Of a stretch of DNA of 64,000 nucleotides, positions 24,562 through 35,095 are shown piece after piece (position 1 is the stretch's first letter; each line of letters begins with the position of its first letter). The notes below the pieces were generated by a model that was given only the letters and a program-made list of their open reading frames with translations, ran no database searches and was not told the DNA's origin. Source of the DNA: Metellina segmentata (Eukaryota; Arthropoda; Arachnida; Araneae; Tetragnathidae); the NCBI GenBank assembly GCA_947359465.1, contig OX375873.1:72852278-72916277 (forward strand), in the 5' to 3' direction. The translations under genes were made by a program, and so were the position numbers.

Positions 24562-24739
24562 AAACGAGATTTGAAATCAAAAGCCAATATCAACTACTTT
24601 TAAGCTAAACCACTTGCCAGTAACTTCAATTTTATTTTTTAGGGTAAGCTAGTAACACAAATTGAAATTTTTAGGGGGGGGGGAGGAACTCGATATGGCA
24701 GTCACCTGCTCGTGCTGAGTTCAGGGTTGTTTTCATAAT

Positions 24740-25079
24740 GCAAAAACAGCGAAGAGCTGCAAGGGGAAGCGCCCGTGTAAACGCGTGGTCGCGATGATGA
24801 GTCTATTGAGAGGAGTGGGGACGCGCGTGCTGGCGCTCTAAAAAAAGGGGAAATTTTTTATTTTCCGGGATAATGTTAGGTGCAAAACTTTTTTTTGCAC
24901 GCAGGGAAGTTCATTTAACTCACCCATGGGTTTAAATAAAATGTATTAAACTTTTTAAATGCGTTATTATTATTTTTGTGAAAAAATTGGTAAAGTGATT
25001 TTGGCACCTGAAGATATTAATTGATTTAGCTGATATTTTGTATCATTAATAAGCATGGTAGTCCCCAACTATTCCCACC
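24740..25079. repeat. Right long terminal inverted repeat
   Basis: Inverse complement of 21790-22150, diverged. A run of ten G lies just inside it at 24674-24683. Confidence 0.85.
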
Positions 25080-25146
25080 ATAGGCGTTTTCAATTTTCGA
25101 AATTCGGATTTTTCGCTCCACCCTTATATATAATATATATATATAT

Positions 25147-26150
25147 AGGTTTACTAAATCAACTCATCGTTTGTCTAGATAATTCATTACCCAGTAAAGT
25201 TGTTTAAATTTGTGCTGCATCATTATTTAAACTTATTGAGGTTTTGTAAACCGTATTACCGCACATTTTATATTAATTTTCTCTTCAAATTCAACAGAGA
25301 AAAATTACTATCAGATTAAAATCAGATACTTTTAGTCTTTAAAACCATCGATAAAAATTGATTATTTTTTACTCTTTATGCATCTATGCTCCAATATTTT
25401 ATTAACTTATACATAGGTTTACTAAACCATCTCATTGTATGCCTATAGATATTTCTTTAAATGGTAAATAAGTTTAAATTTGTACTGTATCATTACTTAA
25501 ACTTCTTGCGTTGCTAATTATAAAGCTTATATTTATCATATAGTTGATATTAATTTTCTCTTCAAAATCATCAAAGGAAAATTAATAATATCAGGTTTTA
25601 TTAGTTTTTAGAACCATCGATCAAACTACATGATCTGTACCTCTATGTATCAGTATATTATAGCTACAGCTGTATATTTACTAAAAACAAAACTCCCATA
25701 GTATGCCTGTAAATAATTCTTTAACTGGTAACTAAGTTTAAATTTGTGTTACCTTAAATTAAACTTATTAACTTATTGTAAACTTATTGAGTTAATTGTA
25801 AACCCTGTTAAGCCCATTGGTATTAAATGTTTCTTCAAATTCATCAGAGAAAAATTACAAATACCAGATATTTTTAGGCTTTAAAACCATCGATATGAGT
25901 TATTACCATCTACGCACTAATACATTACAGGTACACACAAACATTTATCGAACCAATTCATCTCGTATATCTCTAGATAAATCAATACAGACAGACACAT
26001 TTAAACATTTTTAACAAACGGAAAAGACGTTTAAATTTGTGGTATAAAAATATTTCAACTTATTGAGTTGTTAACTACAAAACGTGTTAAGCACATTAAA
26101 TAGTAATTTTTTTTCAAATAATAACTATCTAATTGGAAAGGAATTTGCAG
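25147..26150. repeat. Diverged satellite, ~265-bp unit, nearly 4 copies
   Basis: Units start with GGTTTACTAAA-like sequence at about 25147, 25416, 25677 and 25940. Each carries GTTTAAATTTGT, then TTCTCTTCAAATTCATCAGA, then TTTTTAG..TTTAGAACCATCGAT in the same order. The copies differ by many substitutions and indels. A detached fifth unit follows at 26760-26945. Confidence 0.85.
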
Positions 26151-26170
26151 AGTGTTTTCTACCAGAAAAA

Positions 26171-26759
26171 GACTATAAAGTTTGGTTAGAGTATGTAGTC
26201 ATTTAGAAGTTATTACATAATACGTGATGAAGCATTTTGATTGTTTACTAAAACTTATAGATTAGAACATTAATTTTACATATAGTGCCATAATTTCAAT
26301 AATAGTTATAGTTATAATAAATGTATTGATCATAATAATAGTTAGAATAAATGTATTGATCATAATAATAGTTAGAATAAATGTATTAGTCATGTCAACT
26401 CTATTTGGTACGTCTATACCTCAACTGTAAGGAAAAACAAAACATCTAAACCACCAATAATCTTGCAAAACAAAGCATAAGTTAAACAACATTTTAAACC
26501 AAAATTTCAAAATTTAAAAGCATAAACAATTGTTTAATTTGTCCTTAGATATATGCAAAATATTTTGAGAATTAGCAAAAAACATTTAAAGTAAATTAAT
26601 TCAAATAACTCAAACCAGAAATCGTAATTGAAAAATTATTTTTGTTATCTACAGAATTCAATATCAATTAGTTTTAACGGTGAAATTACAACATCGTTAT
26701 TTCGATAGATTTTGGGGATTTTAAAAGTTGTCCGCTATCCCATTAAAGGTATTCAAACG
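26171..26759. repeat. Segmental duplication, copy A
   Basis: It aligns in direct orientation with 29301-29890 from GACTATAAAGTTTGGTTAGA to TTAAAGGTATTCAAACG, including long near-identical stretches (TTTAAACCAAAATTTCAAAA; GTTTTAACGGTGAAATTACA). It holds an internal 30-bp minisatellite that the other copy lacks. Confidence 0.9.
26311..26394. repeat. 30-bp minisatellite, 2.8 copies
   Basis: GTTAGAATAAATGTATTGATCATAATAATA-type units sit at 26311-26340, 26341-26370 and 26371-26394 (partial). The second and third starts are identical apart from TTAGTC for TTGATC, so the expansion is recent and specific to this copy. Confidence 0.9.
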
Positions 26760-26945
26760 TTTTTCGTTTTAATAGATGGTAAAGACGTTTAAATTTACGC
26801 TGTACCAATCTTTCAACTCATTGAGTTGTTAACTATAAAACTTGTTTAGCACATTTAATAATAATTTTCTGTTCAAATTCATCAGAGGGAAATTACGAAT
26901 ATAAGATATTTTTAGTCTTTAGAACCATCAATAAATCCTCATAAT
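26760..26945. repeat. Detached satellite unit
   Basis: Contains GACGTTTAAATTTACG, CATTGAGTTGTTAACTATAA, TTCAAATTCATCAGAG and TTAGAACCATCAAT in the order seen in the array at 25147-26150. Confidence 0.8.
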
Positions 26946-27530
26946 ATGTCATCATCAGTACAATGGATTTCGTCTCCCGGAATCGCAATAACTTCAATTA
27001 CCAGACAGCCCCTCTCTCATTCAATGCATTACACCAACAGATTCACGGGAACCCGTGCGACGTTTGCAGCATTCCTGGGGTCTCACCCTCTTGCCACATC
27101 ATCGCTCTCAAGAATTCCCTTCCATTTTTTCCCCTTTCCGTCCCAAAGACAAGGATTCCTATCATCCATTCTTGCAGCAGAACCAACATACCTCTGTTTG
27201 CTTAAGAAAGAGCCCTCTCTCTCTCTCTGCTGAGAGGGATAGGGCGGAGAAAAGGGGCTTTCCGAATATCGCCCCCGAGCCCAGGATCGTGTTCGGAATT
27301 GGAAGGGAAGGAATCTTCCTAACTCAATATATTCTATCCTGCAACAACCCCCGTGTGCGCTTCAGTCGTGCATTGATAAGGCTGGTGGCTATTGAGCAGG
27401 GATTAGTAATATATTGCTTTCAGCACAGGGAAGAGGGCCCTGGATTTCATTATCTGTATTGTTTTCAGAACTTGCTGGGATTCTTTTGATGAGTCCTTGG
27501 GAATTCTGCCAGATTGTGAGGAGGGGTTGA
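26946..27530. other. Unexplained GC-rich island
   Basis: This stretch is clearly richer in G+C than its surroundings. It includes CTCTCTCTCTCTGCTGAGAG near 27.22 kb and CGCCCCCGAGCCCAGG near 27.27 kb. Open frames of 95, 80 and 144 codons overlap on the + strand, as expected by chance in GC-rich DNA. None reads like a known protein or shows compelling splice sites. It could be a promoter or untranslated exon of an unseen gene, or a repeat foreign to the region. Confidence 0.5.
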
Positions 27531-28340
27531 TAAACAGTCTGATTTATTGTGCTCCTCCGATCAATGATCGAAGTGTAGGTTCAGAAAATTTAGGTCTCAC
27601 TCGGGTTTATTAGTTGGTTTTCTCCTAACTACGAAGCCCCACCTCCGGTTTGCTTCTCCTACTTAATCCCTGAGGATTGGTAGGAATACTCACTAGAAGT
27701 AGAGCTCATATTAAAATATTTCACTAATGTTATATAAAAAGCTTCAATTTAATACATTCAGAAAGTAACTCATCAATAGCATATTTGGGATTTCAAGATA
27801 CCGATCAAATATCCAGAAAACAGTTTGAATCAATGGTCTGGAGAAATCTATGGATATAAACGATATAACTTCATTCTCTTCCTTGATATATTGCAGATAA
27901 CTCTCCGCCTAACTGTCATCATAGACATGAAAAATATGTTAACTGAACATAACTATTTCAGAGAGCTTTGGAAGAATAAATGTAACCAGCATTCCTTTTT
28001 GTGAAAAATTGAATTGGTTGATTGATTTCGTACCTTATCACCTCTTTTGTCGATTTTTAATTTTACTCCATGGTAGATAGGGTTTATATAGAGTGGCAAC
28101 AAGAATGGTGTAACTGACAAAGTTTTCCACCATACGGACCAATCCATTGATCCAGATGAACGGATCAATGAATGGGCGTCTTCTCCTATCCCGTTGACCA
28201 ATTAAATGATGAATGCTTGGTTCCACTCGGCAGACGAAAGTAGTCTTAAGGGCACGTTATTACAAGTTTTGATCACAAGATCCTTAGATTGTAAATAAGT
28301 GTCCATTGCTCACTATACTTTTATATTTCCTCTATGACAG
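27531..28340. other. No recognised gene
   Basis: Minus-strand ORFs at 27953-28226 overlap in two frames and match no family I know. Confidence 0.5.
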
Positions 28341-28430
28341 GTAGAATGGTCATAGCAATTGTCTACTAAACAGTAGGTCCCAAGTTCGAATTCTACCTTT
28401 TAAGTGCGTCTATGTGTGAGATCGTATACA
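28341..28430 (+). mobile_element. Possible tRNA-like SINE head
   Basis: An A-box-like GAATGGTCATAGCAATT is followed at typical spacing by a B-box-like CAAGTTCGAATTCTACC. The cloverleaf is not intact, so this is a relic or chance match rather than a tRNA gene. Confidence 0.35.
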
Positions 28431-29300
28431 CTTACCTATGATACAACTAATTATTGTAAGCTATAAACTTACGACAGAGATATATGAGTAACATCGAATA
28501 AGTCACTAGTTGCTCATTCACAAATAACAATCAATTCGCCTCAAAAAAGTCAGAGACAGTGCATAGAAAAAATATATTGTGGATAGCCTTTTTGAATTTT
28601 CGTACCAGCTAAATCATACGTATTAAAAAATCTAGACACGATCCAGTTATTTTGGAAGCACTTGCGAAATTAGTTTTTTCTTCTTTTTTCTTTTATGAAG
28701 CTTTTATAACTTTTCTTCAAATAATTCATTTGATATAGTTAACTGTGTAGTAAACAAAATACTTAACTACACACTTTAAATTCATCTTGAAAAAATCCCT
28801 CTCTTTAACCGTTCATTATATTTTAATCAATTGTCCAGTTTTTAACCATCATCGTCAAAACTTATTCAACAATCCAATTTAATATGCGCAAGACTTGATT
28901 GGATAAAATTTTCATCCAAATCTATAAACTGAACGAATATTGAAAGAAAAATCAATTAATAAATAATTACTTACAAGCATTTTTCATAACTCCCCTCACA
29001 AGATGTCAGAAGATCTCCCACCAAGTTTTTAAAACAAAATACATAATGAAATCTGTTAATGGGAAAGTCAGATAATGAGGGTTTGCATCAATCTAAAAAT
29101 TCATCATAAATCAAAATAAGCGTATCACAATCTGTGTATATCTATATCTTATGATCTTTATGTATACTATTTATAGTTATTTATCTCAGCAAAAGGCTCC
29201 TCATTTGATACGTTGTGTGCCAGTGACTAGATTTCAATTCCGCTTGTGCATCAAATCTGCAAAAGGAAAAATCCAAAGTAAGATTATAAACTACCCCAGA
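28431..29300. other. AT-rich, no recognised gene
   Basis: Nothing supported. Confidence 0.5.
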
Positions 29301-29890
29301 GACTATAAGTTTGGCTAAAGTATGCAGTCATTTGAAAGTTATTACTTAATTCGTGATGAAACATTTTGATTGTTAAGTAAAAATTTATAGGACATTAAAC
29401 ATTAATTTTACATGTAATGCCATAATTTCAATTCCCTTAATAGTTAGAATAAATATATAAATGAGGTCAACTCTATTTGGTATCTGTATAGCTCTACTGT
29501 AAAGAAAGACAAAAAATTATCTAAAACACCAATAATCTTGCAAAAAAAAACATAAGGTAAACAACATTTTAAACCAAAATTTCAAAATTTAAAAGCATCA
29601 ACAATTGTTTTATTCGTTCTTAGATATATGCAAAATATTTCGAGAATTATCCAAGAAAACATTTAAAGTAAATTAATTCTAACCAGAAATCGTAATTTAA
29701 AAATTATTTTTGCTGTCTACAGAATTTGTTTCTACAATATCTTCTTGTATCTACAATATTTGTTTCTACTATATGTATTTTGTTGTCTACAATATCAATT
29801 AGTTTTAACGGTGAAATTACAACATCGTTACTTCGATAGATTTTGGTGATTTTGAAAATAGTCCGCTATTCCGTTAAAGGTATTCAAACG
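29301..29890. repeat. Segmental duplication, copy B
   Basis: Direct copy of 26171-26759 about 3.13 kb downstream. It lacks the 30-bp minisatellite but has its own local expansion of TTTGTTTCTACAATAT-like units near 29.72-29.79 kb. Confidence 0.9.
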
Positions 29891-30959
29891 CGATGAGAAG
29901 TTTCAAATAAATATTTTAAATTGAGGGTTTGCTTGGGTTTTGTGGCGTAAGATCCAGAAAAGGATAAGCTGTGCCAAACACACAATGGAGTGCAACCCAC
30001 TAAAAAAGGTTAAAACATTCATTGTAGTCAAACCAATAAATAGAGGTAGGTGTGAAATTTTAACTGAGGTTAAAATACAATGAGAGCGATTAAGATTAAA
30101 ATATTAATTCAAAAAGGTAAAAATGAGTTCTATATCAATGGTAATATTACAACCGATGGAAAAGTAGATACAAATATTTATTTGAATTTTAAAAATCCAA
30201 TGAGTAATAAAACGTTATAACAAGAAAATAATATAATTTTTGGTGAGTTTATTTTTTAGTGTTGTAATTTTGCATTCTATGTGTCGAGACTCAATTTCTA
30301 AGCGAAAATTATTCAAATCAGTTTATAGTTGTTAGGAAAATGAGCCTCACAATGCAAAGGTGTTGTGAGTCTTGACCAATAGAATGCAAAATCAATAAAA
30401 ACAAATATCTAAATTAGAATTGGTCCCTTCGGCGTTTTTTGCGTTTTTTGAAACAGAGATGTATTGCAAATTTTATTCATAATACTATTTACATTAAACA
30501 CTACGTCATATGAAGTATAAAAATGTATAAAACAACTACTGGAATGTATTGTAAGAGTAACTGTTGAAATTGGTTAAAACAATAAAACCAATTTACATTT
30601 TCTCTTCTATTGGTAAATAATGTTAACTTCTATAAATCTCAATTTCTCACATATTGACTAGTATAAAATTGAACATATCTTATCCATCTTAAGTTCCCAA
30701 TACCTTTTTATCTGATTCGAAGAAAAGACCACTTTTCAGATATTTTAAATTTTATAATTACAGTAAAACAATAAACTCGCCACATAATAGGATATATGGA
30801 ATAATTTTTGCCAAAAGTTTAATAACGAATTTTTTCCAAAAAAAATTACTAGTTTAATTACTAGTTTCTAAGTTCTAATCGCTAGTAACTAGCTTCTAAG
30901 CGCTAATAAAAGGTTTTTGTAAGAAAATGTTTTACAGTAAATTTGATTTAGCTATACTG
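29891..30959. other. AT-rich, no recognised gene
   Basis: Only short ORFs. A local repetition of ACTAGTTTCTAAG / ACTAGCTTCTAAG lies near 30.86-30.90 kb. Confidence 0.5.
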
Positions 30960-31212
30960 GTTCTTACATTTTTAACACGTAATGAGATATATGTGTGTAA
31001 CGTCACAGCTGGGAGGTCCCTTTGACCACAGCTTTCATGGTGGTCCATGAATTTATGGCCGGATGGGGGTATCCCCTTCTCTTTGGTCGTTAGCGGCTTC
31101 GGAAGAACGTGTGGGGTCTTCTCTCGAGAAAAGGAGAATCGGTAAAAAACCAGAACGTTAACGGACGCAGAAACTCTGCTCCGGATTGAGGCCGCGGGAC
31201 TGAAACCCAAAA
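30960..31212. other. GC-rich block, unclassified
   Basis: About 250 bp of distinctly higher G+C, with a 92-codon minus ORF that I do not recognise. The abrupt edges suggest an inserted repeat, but no terminal repeat or target duplication was found. Confidence 0.4.
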
Positions 31213-31559
31213 TTGACAGTATCTATTAGCCTCGAAAAACTTTTAACATATATGTATTCTTCTTAAAATTAATTAAATGTGCTGTAATTTTAAATGTCAT
31301 TTTAATTATCTTCAAGCCACTCGCCACGCAACCTATACCCACGACGTTACAATGTGTATAAAATTAAATGAACATAAACTAGTATAGAATAAGTTATTTT
31401 GATTTTAAGAATTGAATTTACTTAATAAAATGAAAACAAGTACTACGTAGGCATATAATGGATGATTTTGCATAAACAGTCCCAATTACATCCTTTCCAT
31501 TAGCAGTAAGGAAATTACAGCCTTAGGATTTCTCACTGTTCGTAGAATTCATCATTGGT
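31213..31559. other. AT-rich, no recognised gene
   Basis: Nothing supported. Confidence 0.45.
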
Positions 31560-31790
31560 TATCAGAGCACAGTACAGCGAGATTTTCCAGCATACGTGTT
31601 ATTCACATATGAAGCCTATTTTAGACTGCAGGAGTGTTTAATATGCACAGTGATCATGCTTGGGCACATGCCAATCCTCACTCTATCACATGCTTATCAG
31701 TAACGACTCTATCAATGTTTGGGCGATAATTATCAAAGACTTCCTCATTTGGCCATATCTACTGCCACCTTTAAAGGTGTATTTAAGAAA
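31560..31790 (+). pseudogene. mariner-like transposase relic, DD41D relative
   Basis: Across two frames the + strand reads TYEAYF, matching SDEASF, then GVFNMHSDHAWAHANPHSIT, matching GIFNTHNDHIWAVENPHAIR of the element at 19-20.5 kb. Traces of INVWAGI and GPYLLP follow. Only the central catalytic region survives, with several frameshifts. It is much older than the 19-kb copy. Confidence 0.75.
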
Positions 31791-32399
31791 GAGTTTTTAT
31801 CCATAAAACAGAGAAACTAGTCTGGTAAGTATTTTAATTTGGTTGGTTGGGAAAGGATTTATATTACTTAGTAGTCATGTCTTCCAAGATGCGCAAGAAC
31901 AAGTAAATGGACATACGCACAAGGTAAGCTTTACTTAAACAGAGTACTAATATTTAAAAAATAGGTTGTAGTAATGTTTAAAAGCTAGATCGATAACTAC
32001 CATTTGTTCTATATACTATACTTCTCAGTTAATTTCAAATAATGTCTTACTTTGATCTGTTTCATACCTTATCCCCTACTGAATAGACGCCAATGTCTCA
32101 AGTATTGAAAATATATAGGACGCATATTTATTATGTGAGGTACATATGTCACGAGGTATATGGCAGTACATTTTATGAGTTTAATACTAATATATATATT
32201 TATTAATATACAGGGGATTCGAAATTATCAAACCAATCTTAAAATTATGATAGGGTGAACCAAAATAAACATTTTTTTTGTCGTAAAATCTATGTCCGGA
32301 AATTTTTCGTGTAGAAGTGCTAATAGAAGAATAGTCAGAAAGTGAGCAACGCTTTTAATATCTTAATTTTACGGTATTTTTGAAAAGGAGCGACCGCTA
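31791..32399. other. AT-rich, no recognised gene
   Basis: A CAGGGGATTCGAAATTATCA motif at about 32212 could be a degraded terminal repeat of the next relic; not proven. Confidence 0.4.
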
Positions 32400-32700
32400 A
32401 AAATAATACATGTCTGGCAGCATGTATGCATTGATTGTCGTACACTTGCAAAGAAACTAGGTACTTCCAGATCAGCTGAAAGTGAGAAAAGCTCTAGCAA
32501 CGAGGTCGTCATCTGAGGTACAGCGAGGATCTTTCAAGAGGTACTTCTGGTATCTAGGGTCAGTCAAATCGAGCGATCATGGTGGCCAAGCGAAAGATCC
32601 ATCCCGGTCAACTAAGCAGCCGCTAAAAGAAGAGTTCAAAAAATGAAGCTCATCACAGCTGCCTCCCTCCCAATTCGCTAATGCTCCACTATAGTGAAAC
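32400..32700 (-). pseudogene. mariner-like transposase relic, C-terminal part
   Basis: The minus strand reads MWFHYSGALANW (compare WFQHDGAPAHYS), RDGSFAWPPRSLDLT (compare GRGGTVRWPDRSPKLS) and a trace of VRQSM near the end. Frames are broken repeatedly. It is of the same broad type as the 19-kb element but strongly decayed and in the opposite orientation to the 31.6-kb piece. Confidence 0.65.
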
Positions 32701-34546
32701 CACATTTGACAACGGACATACGCAGGAATATTATTCATTCATTCTGGAAACGTATATTTAAGAAATATGCGATAAATCCGAGAAGTGGTTTAGTGATGAA
32801 AGTGAATAAAGGTAAAAATTAACTTACCAGCCTCCTTCCTGCATTAAAATCGTCTGTTTTTGTACTAAAACCCGCTTCTCCCTTAAGGAGACATTAATAT
32901 TTCATAGGTTACACACTTAGAAATTTCCTCTTAATTCTGTTAAGTTTCAGCAATTGAGAACGTGTTTTTCTTCCATGACTCTTACTGCTTCGGAGCAATC
33001 AGGGATTTATAGAGTCACAGTAGATAATAAGAGTGAACGTAAACTATGAATGAGTATACACCGGTAGGAATAATGTAGTTTTTACTACTATGGTATTCTC
33101 TTTATTACCCCAACTGTAAAACGCCTCATCACTTTTAAATTTATGCAGATAAAAATCAAGAGGGATTTCTAGAACTCTGAACGACATTCAAGTAGTGTTA
33201 TGCGGAGAAAACTTGATAAAATAGAAATTCACTACGAAAAAGGAAGTTATATTTCATGTAAAATAATCAATATTAGAAAAATATTCAGTAAATAGGAGTT
33301 CGTTCATTGTAGACCCAAATTTATTTTCACATTCATTAATAAAAAGTCAATAAAACTAGACATATTTCTACGGAGTTTAATCAAAACAAGCATTCCGCAT
33401 ATGTGTTTTGAATATTTGCAAAAATAAAAGATGTTTCATAAAAGTAAATATGTACTACCCATAAAAATAAAAATGAGATATACTATCTTTTATGACCTGA
33501 AATAGTGGTGCAACTCAAAAAATGTGTTTTCTTGGAGTAAGTGCACGTTTTAAAGTGTAAAAGCACAATATAACCCACAGCAAACCTGTCAAGTATTCAA
33601 ATTCAATACTGAATTGCCAGTTGGCTGAAATTTTATTTGCATGCTACGTAATGAAAAAATATTTTGCGACCCATCAACGATATATTAATCTTGTCACACA
33701 CAAAGAGCATATGAAATGAGTACAAAAATGTTAATATAAAGTTAACGCACCTGCAAAATACTGTTCTAAATATTCAGTTAATTGAAAAAAAATTACAATT
33801 TAGTTTTAAACTCCAAAAAATCATAAAAGCACTTACATTTTGCTTAGAACATTTTAATTCAACTTAAATTTTAAAAGCTTTGATGTTGTAATTGATCCTA
33901 AGTGAAGAATATATAATTGTGTGTTTTCAAAACCTTTACATGACAGTTGAAATTCGGAAGTTCGTCTCCCGTAAATCAATCAACTACTATATATAGATTC
34001 TCTCTCACGTTCACTCTATCACCTGTAGAATCATTTGCACGAATCTCTTTGATAACCGTTGTAAACACGCAGTATCTGTTGCAAGCATATCCATTAATTC
34101 TTGCCACCGAAGGAATTAGTTATCCATTTCATGTAAATAAGGTCCCTAGAACTAACTGTCACACAGTCAGTGACGCAGCGTGGCATTACAAATTACCAGG
34201 GCAAGCTACAATTAGTGAATAGAGATAGTAGCAGTTAGTACTGAATCAGAACACATGTGTTTAACTGTCATTTTAGTTAAAGTATCAGATAACTGAACGA
34301 CATAAAAATGATTTCTTAATCTATGCAATGTGCATTATACAAACGTATAAATTATAGTCAACCAGTAGAATTCTAAACACGTTATTATGATTTAACATAC
34401 TGAATACTGATTGATATCAAGATTTGGTTGAATCTGTTCCTTGTTTAAGTTATTGGACTTGTAGGATCATTAATGGAATGTTAAAAATACGAGAAAGTAT
34501 TAATTGTTTAACCCACTAAGCATCATGAGATTTTTGAGTTGTGTAG
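32701..34546. other. No recognised gene
   Basis: A 91-codon + ORF at 33947-34222 is not recognised and lacks supporting splice or domain signals. The rest is AT-rich. Confidence 0.5.
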
Positions 34547-35095
34547 TACAGTACAAATTCCCAAATCCGGACGTCCGAAATCCGGATGTTTTGCTAACGG
34601 GCATTTTTTTGTTTTTCTCACTATTTTACATTTTTCCAACAATTTTTAAAGAACAAGGAGTTAAATCGGGATCTAATTGATGAAACAACGCAAAATAATG
34701 GACATGTTCAGAGTAAATACCACACTGAAAAATTGGAAGACTTGCGAGTAAAATTTGTTGCAATGTATCAAAAAGTTTTTTCCTTTAAAAAAAATTATTC
34801 CTATTTATATATCTGCTATTTTACTATTGCAATCACAAAATATGCGCGAGAGGAGGGTTAGATTAAATTTATTTTGACTAAAAATGCAAATAATCCGAAA
34901 TTCGGAAAAGTCCGAAATCCGGAATGGCCGAGGTCCGGAGGATTCCAGATTTGGGACTTTATACTGTATTTCATTTTTACCACAACACGCATAATGACTA
35001 AATAGCCATAAACGTGTTGACTAAAAAGTAATATTTATTGGTTGAGAGAATACCAAGGAAGTTTCTATTGATCAAAAGGTCAAAACTGACTCGAA
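34511..35095. repeat. Interspersed repeat split by a MITE
   Basis: ATGAGATTTTTGAGTTGTGTAGTA upstream of 34549 and ACGCATAATGACTAA..GGTTGAGAGAATACCAAGGAAG..TTCTATTGATCAAAAGGT downstream of 34966 together match 53381-53510. The flanks were one continuous repeat before the MITE inserted. Confidence 0.7.
34549..34966. mobile_element. pogo/Tigger-like MITE (418 bp)
   Basis: It starts CAGTACAAATTCCCAAATCC and ends with GGATTCCAGATTTGGGACTTTATACTG, an imperfect terminal inverted repeat with the CAGTA end common in pogo/Tigger elements. TA flanks both ends (34547-34548 and 34967-34968). Repeated TCCGAAATCCGGA motifs occur near both ends. No transposase. The empty site can be seen by comparison with 53.4 kb. 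Confidence 0.78.

Larger units (their letters stand above)
21790..25079 (+). mobile_element. 3.3-kb DNA transposon with long (~350-bp) TIRs
   Basis: The outer ends are GGTGGGAATAGTTGGGGACT and its inverse complement. Similarity continues inward for about 350 bp on each side (to about 22150 and from about 24740), with many substitutions and small indels. The right-hand copy extends through GAGTCTATTGAGAGGAGTGG and CGCCCG. The interior carries one decayed coding region on the + strand. I could not fix a target duplication. Superfamily is unassigned; long TIRs alone do not decide it. Confidence 0.85.

Noticed and set aside
27055..27489. 144-codon + ORF as a real gene
   Set aside because: It overlaps two other open frames in the same GC-rich stretch, shows no domain, and looks like chance openness from composition.
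28341..28400. Intact tRNA gene
   Set aside because: The B box is good, but the acceptor and T stems overlap and no anticodon arm forms. At most a SINE head.
33947..34222. 91-codon ORF as an exon
   Set aside because: No recognised family, no convincing splice sites, AT-rich surroundings.
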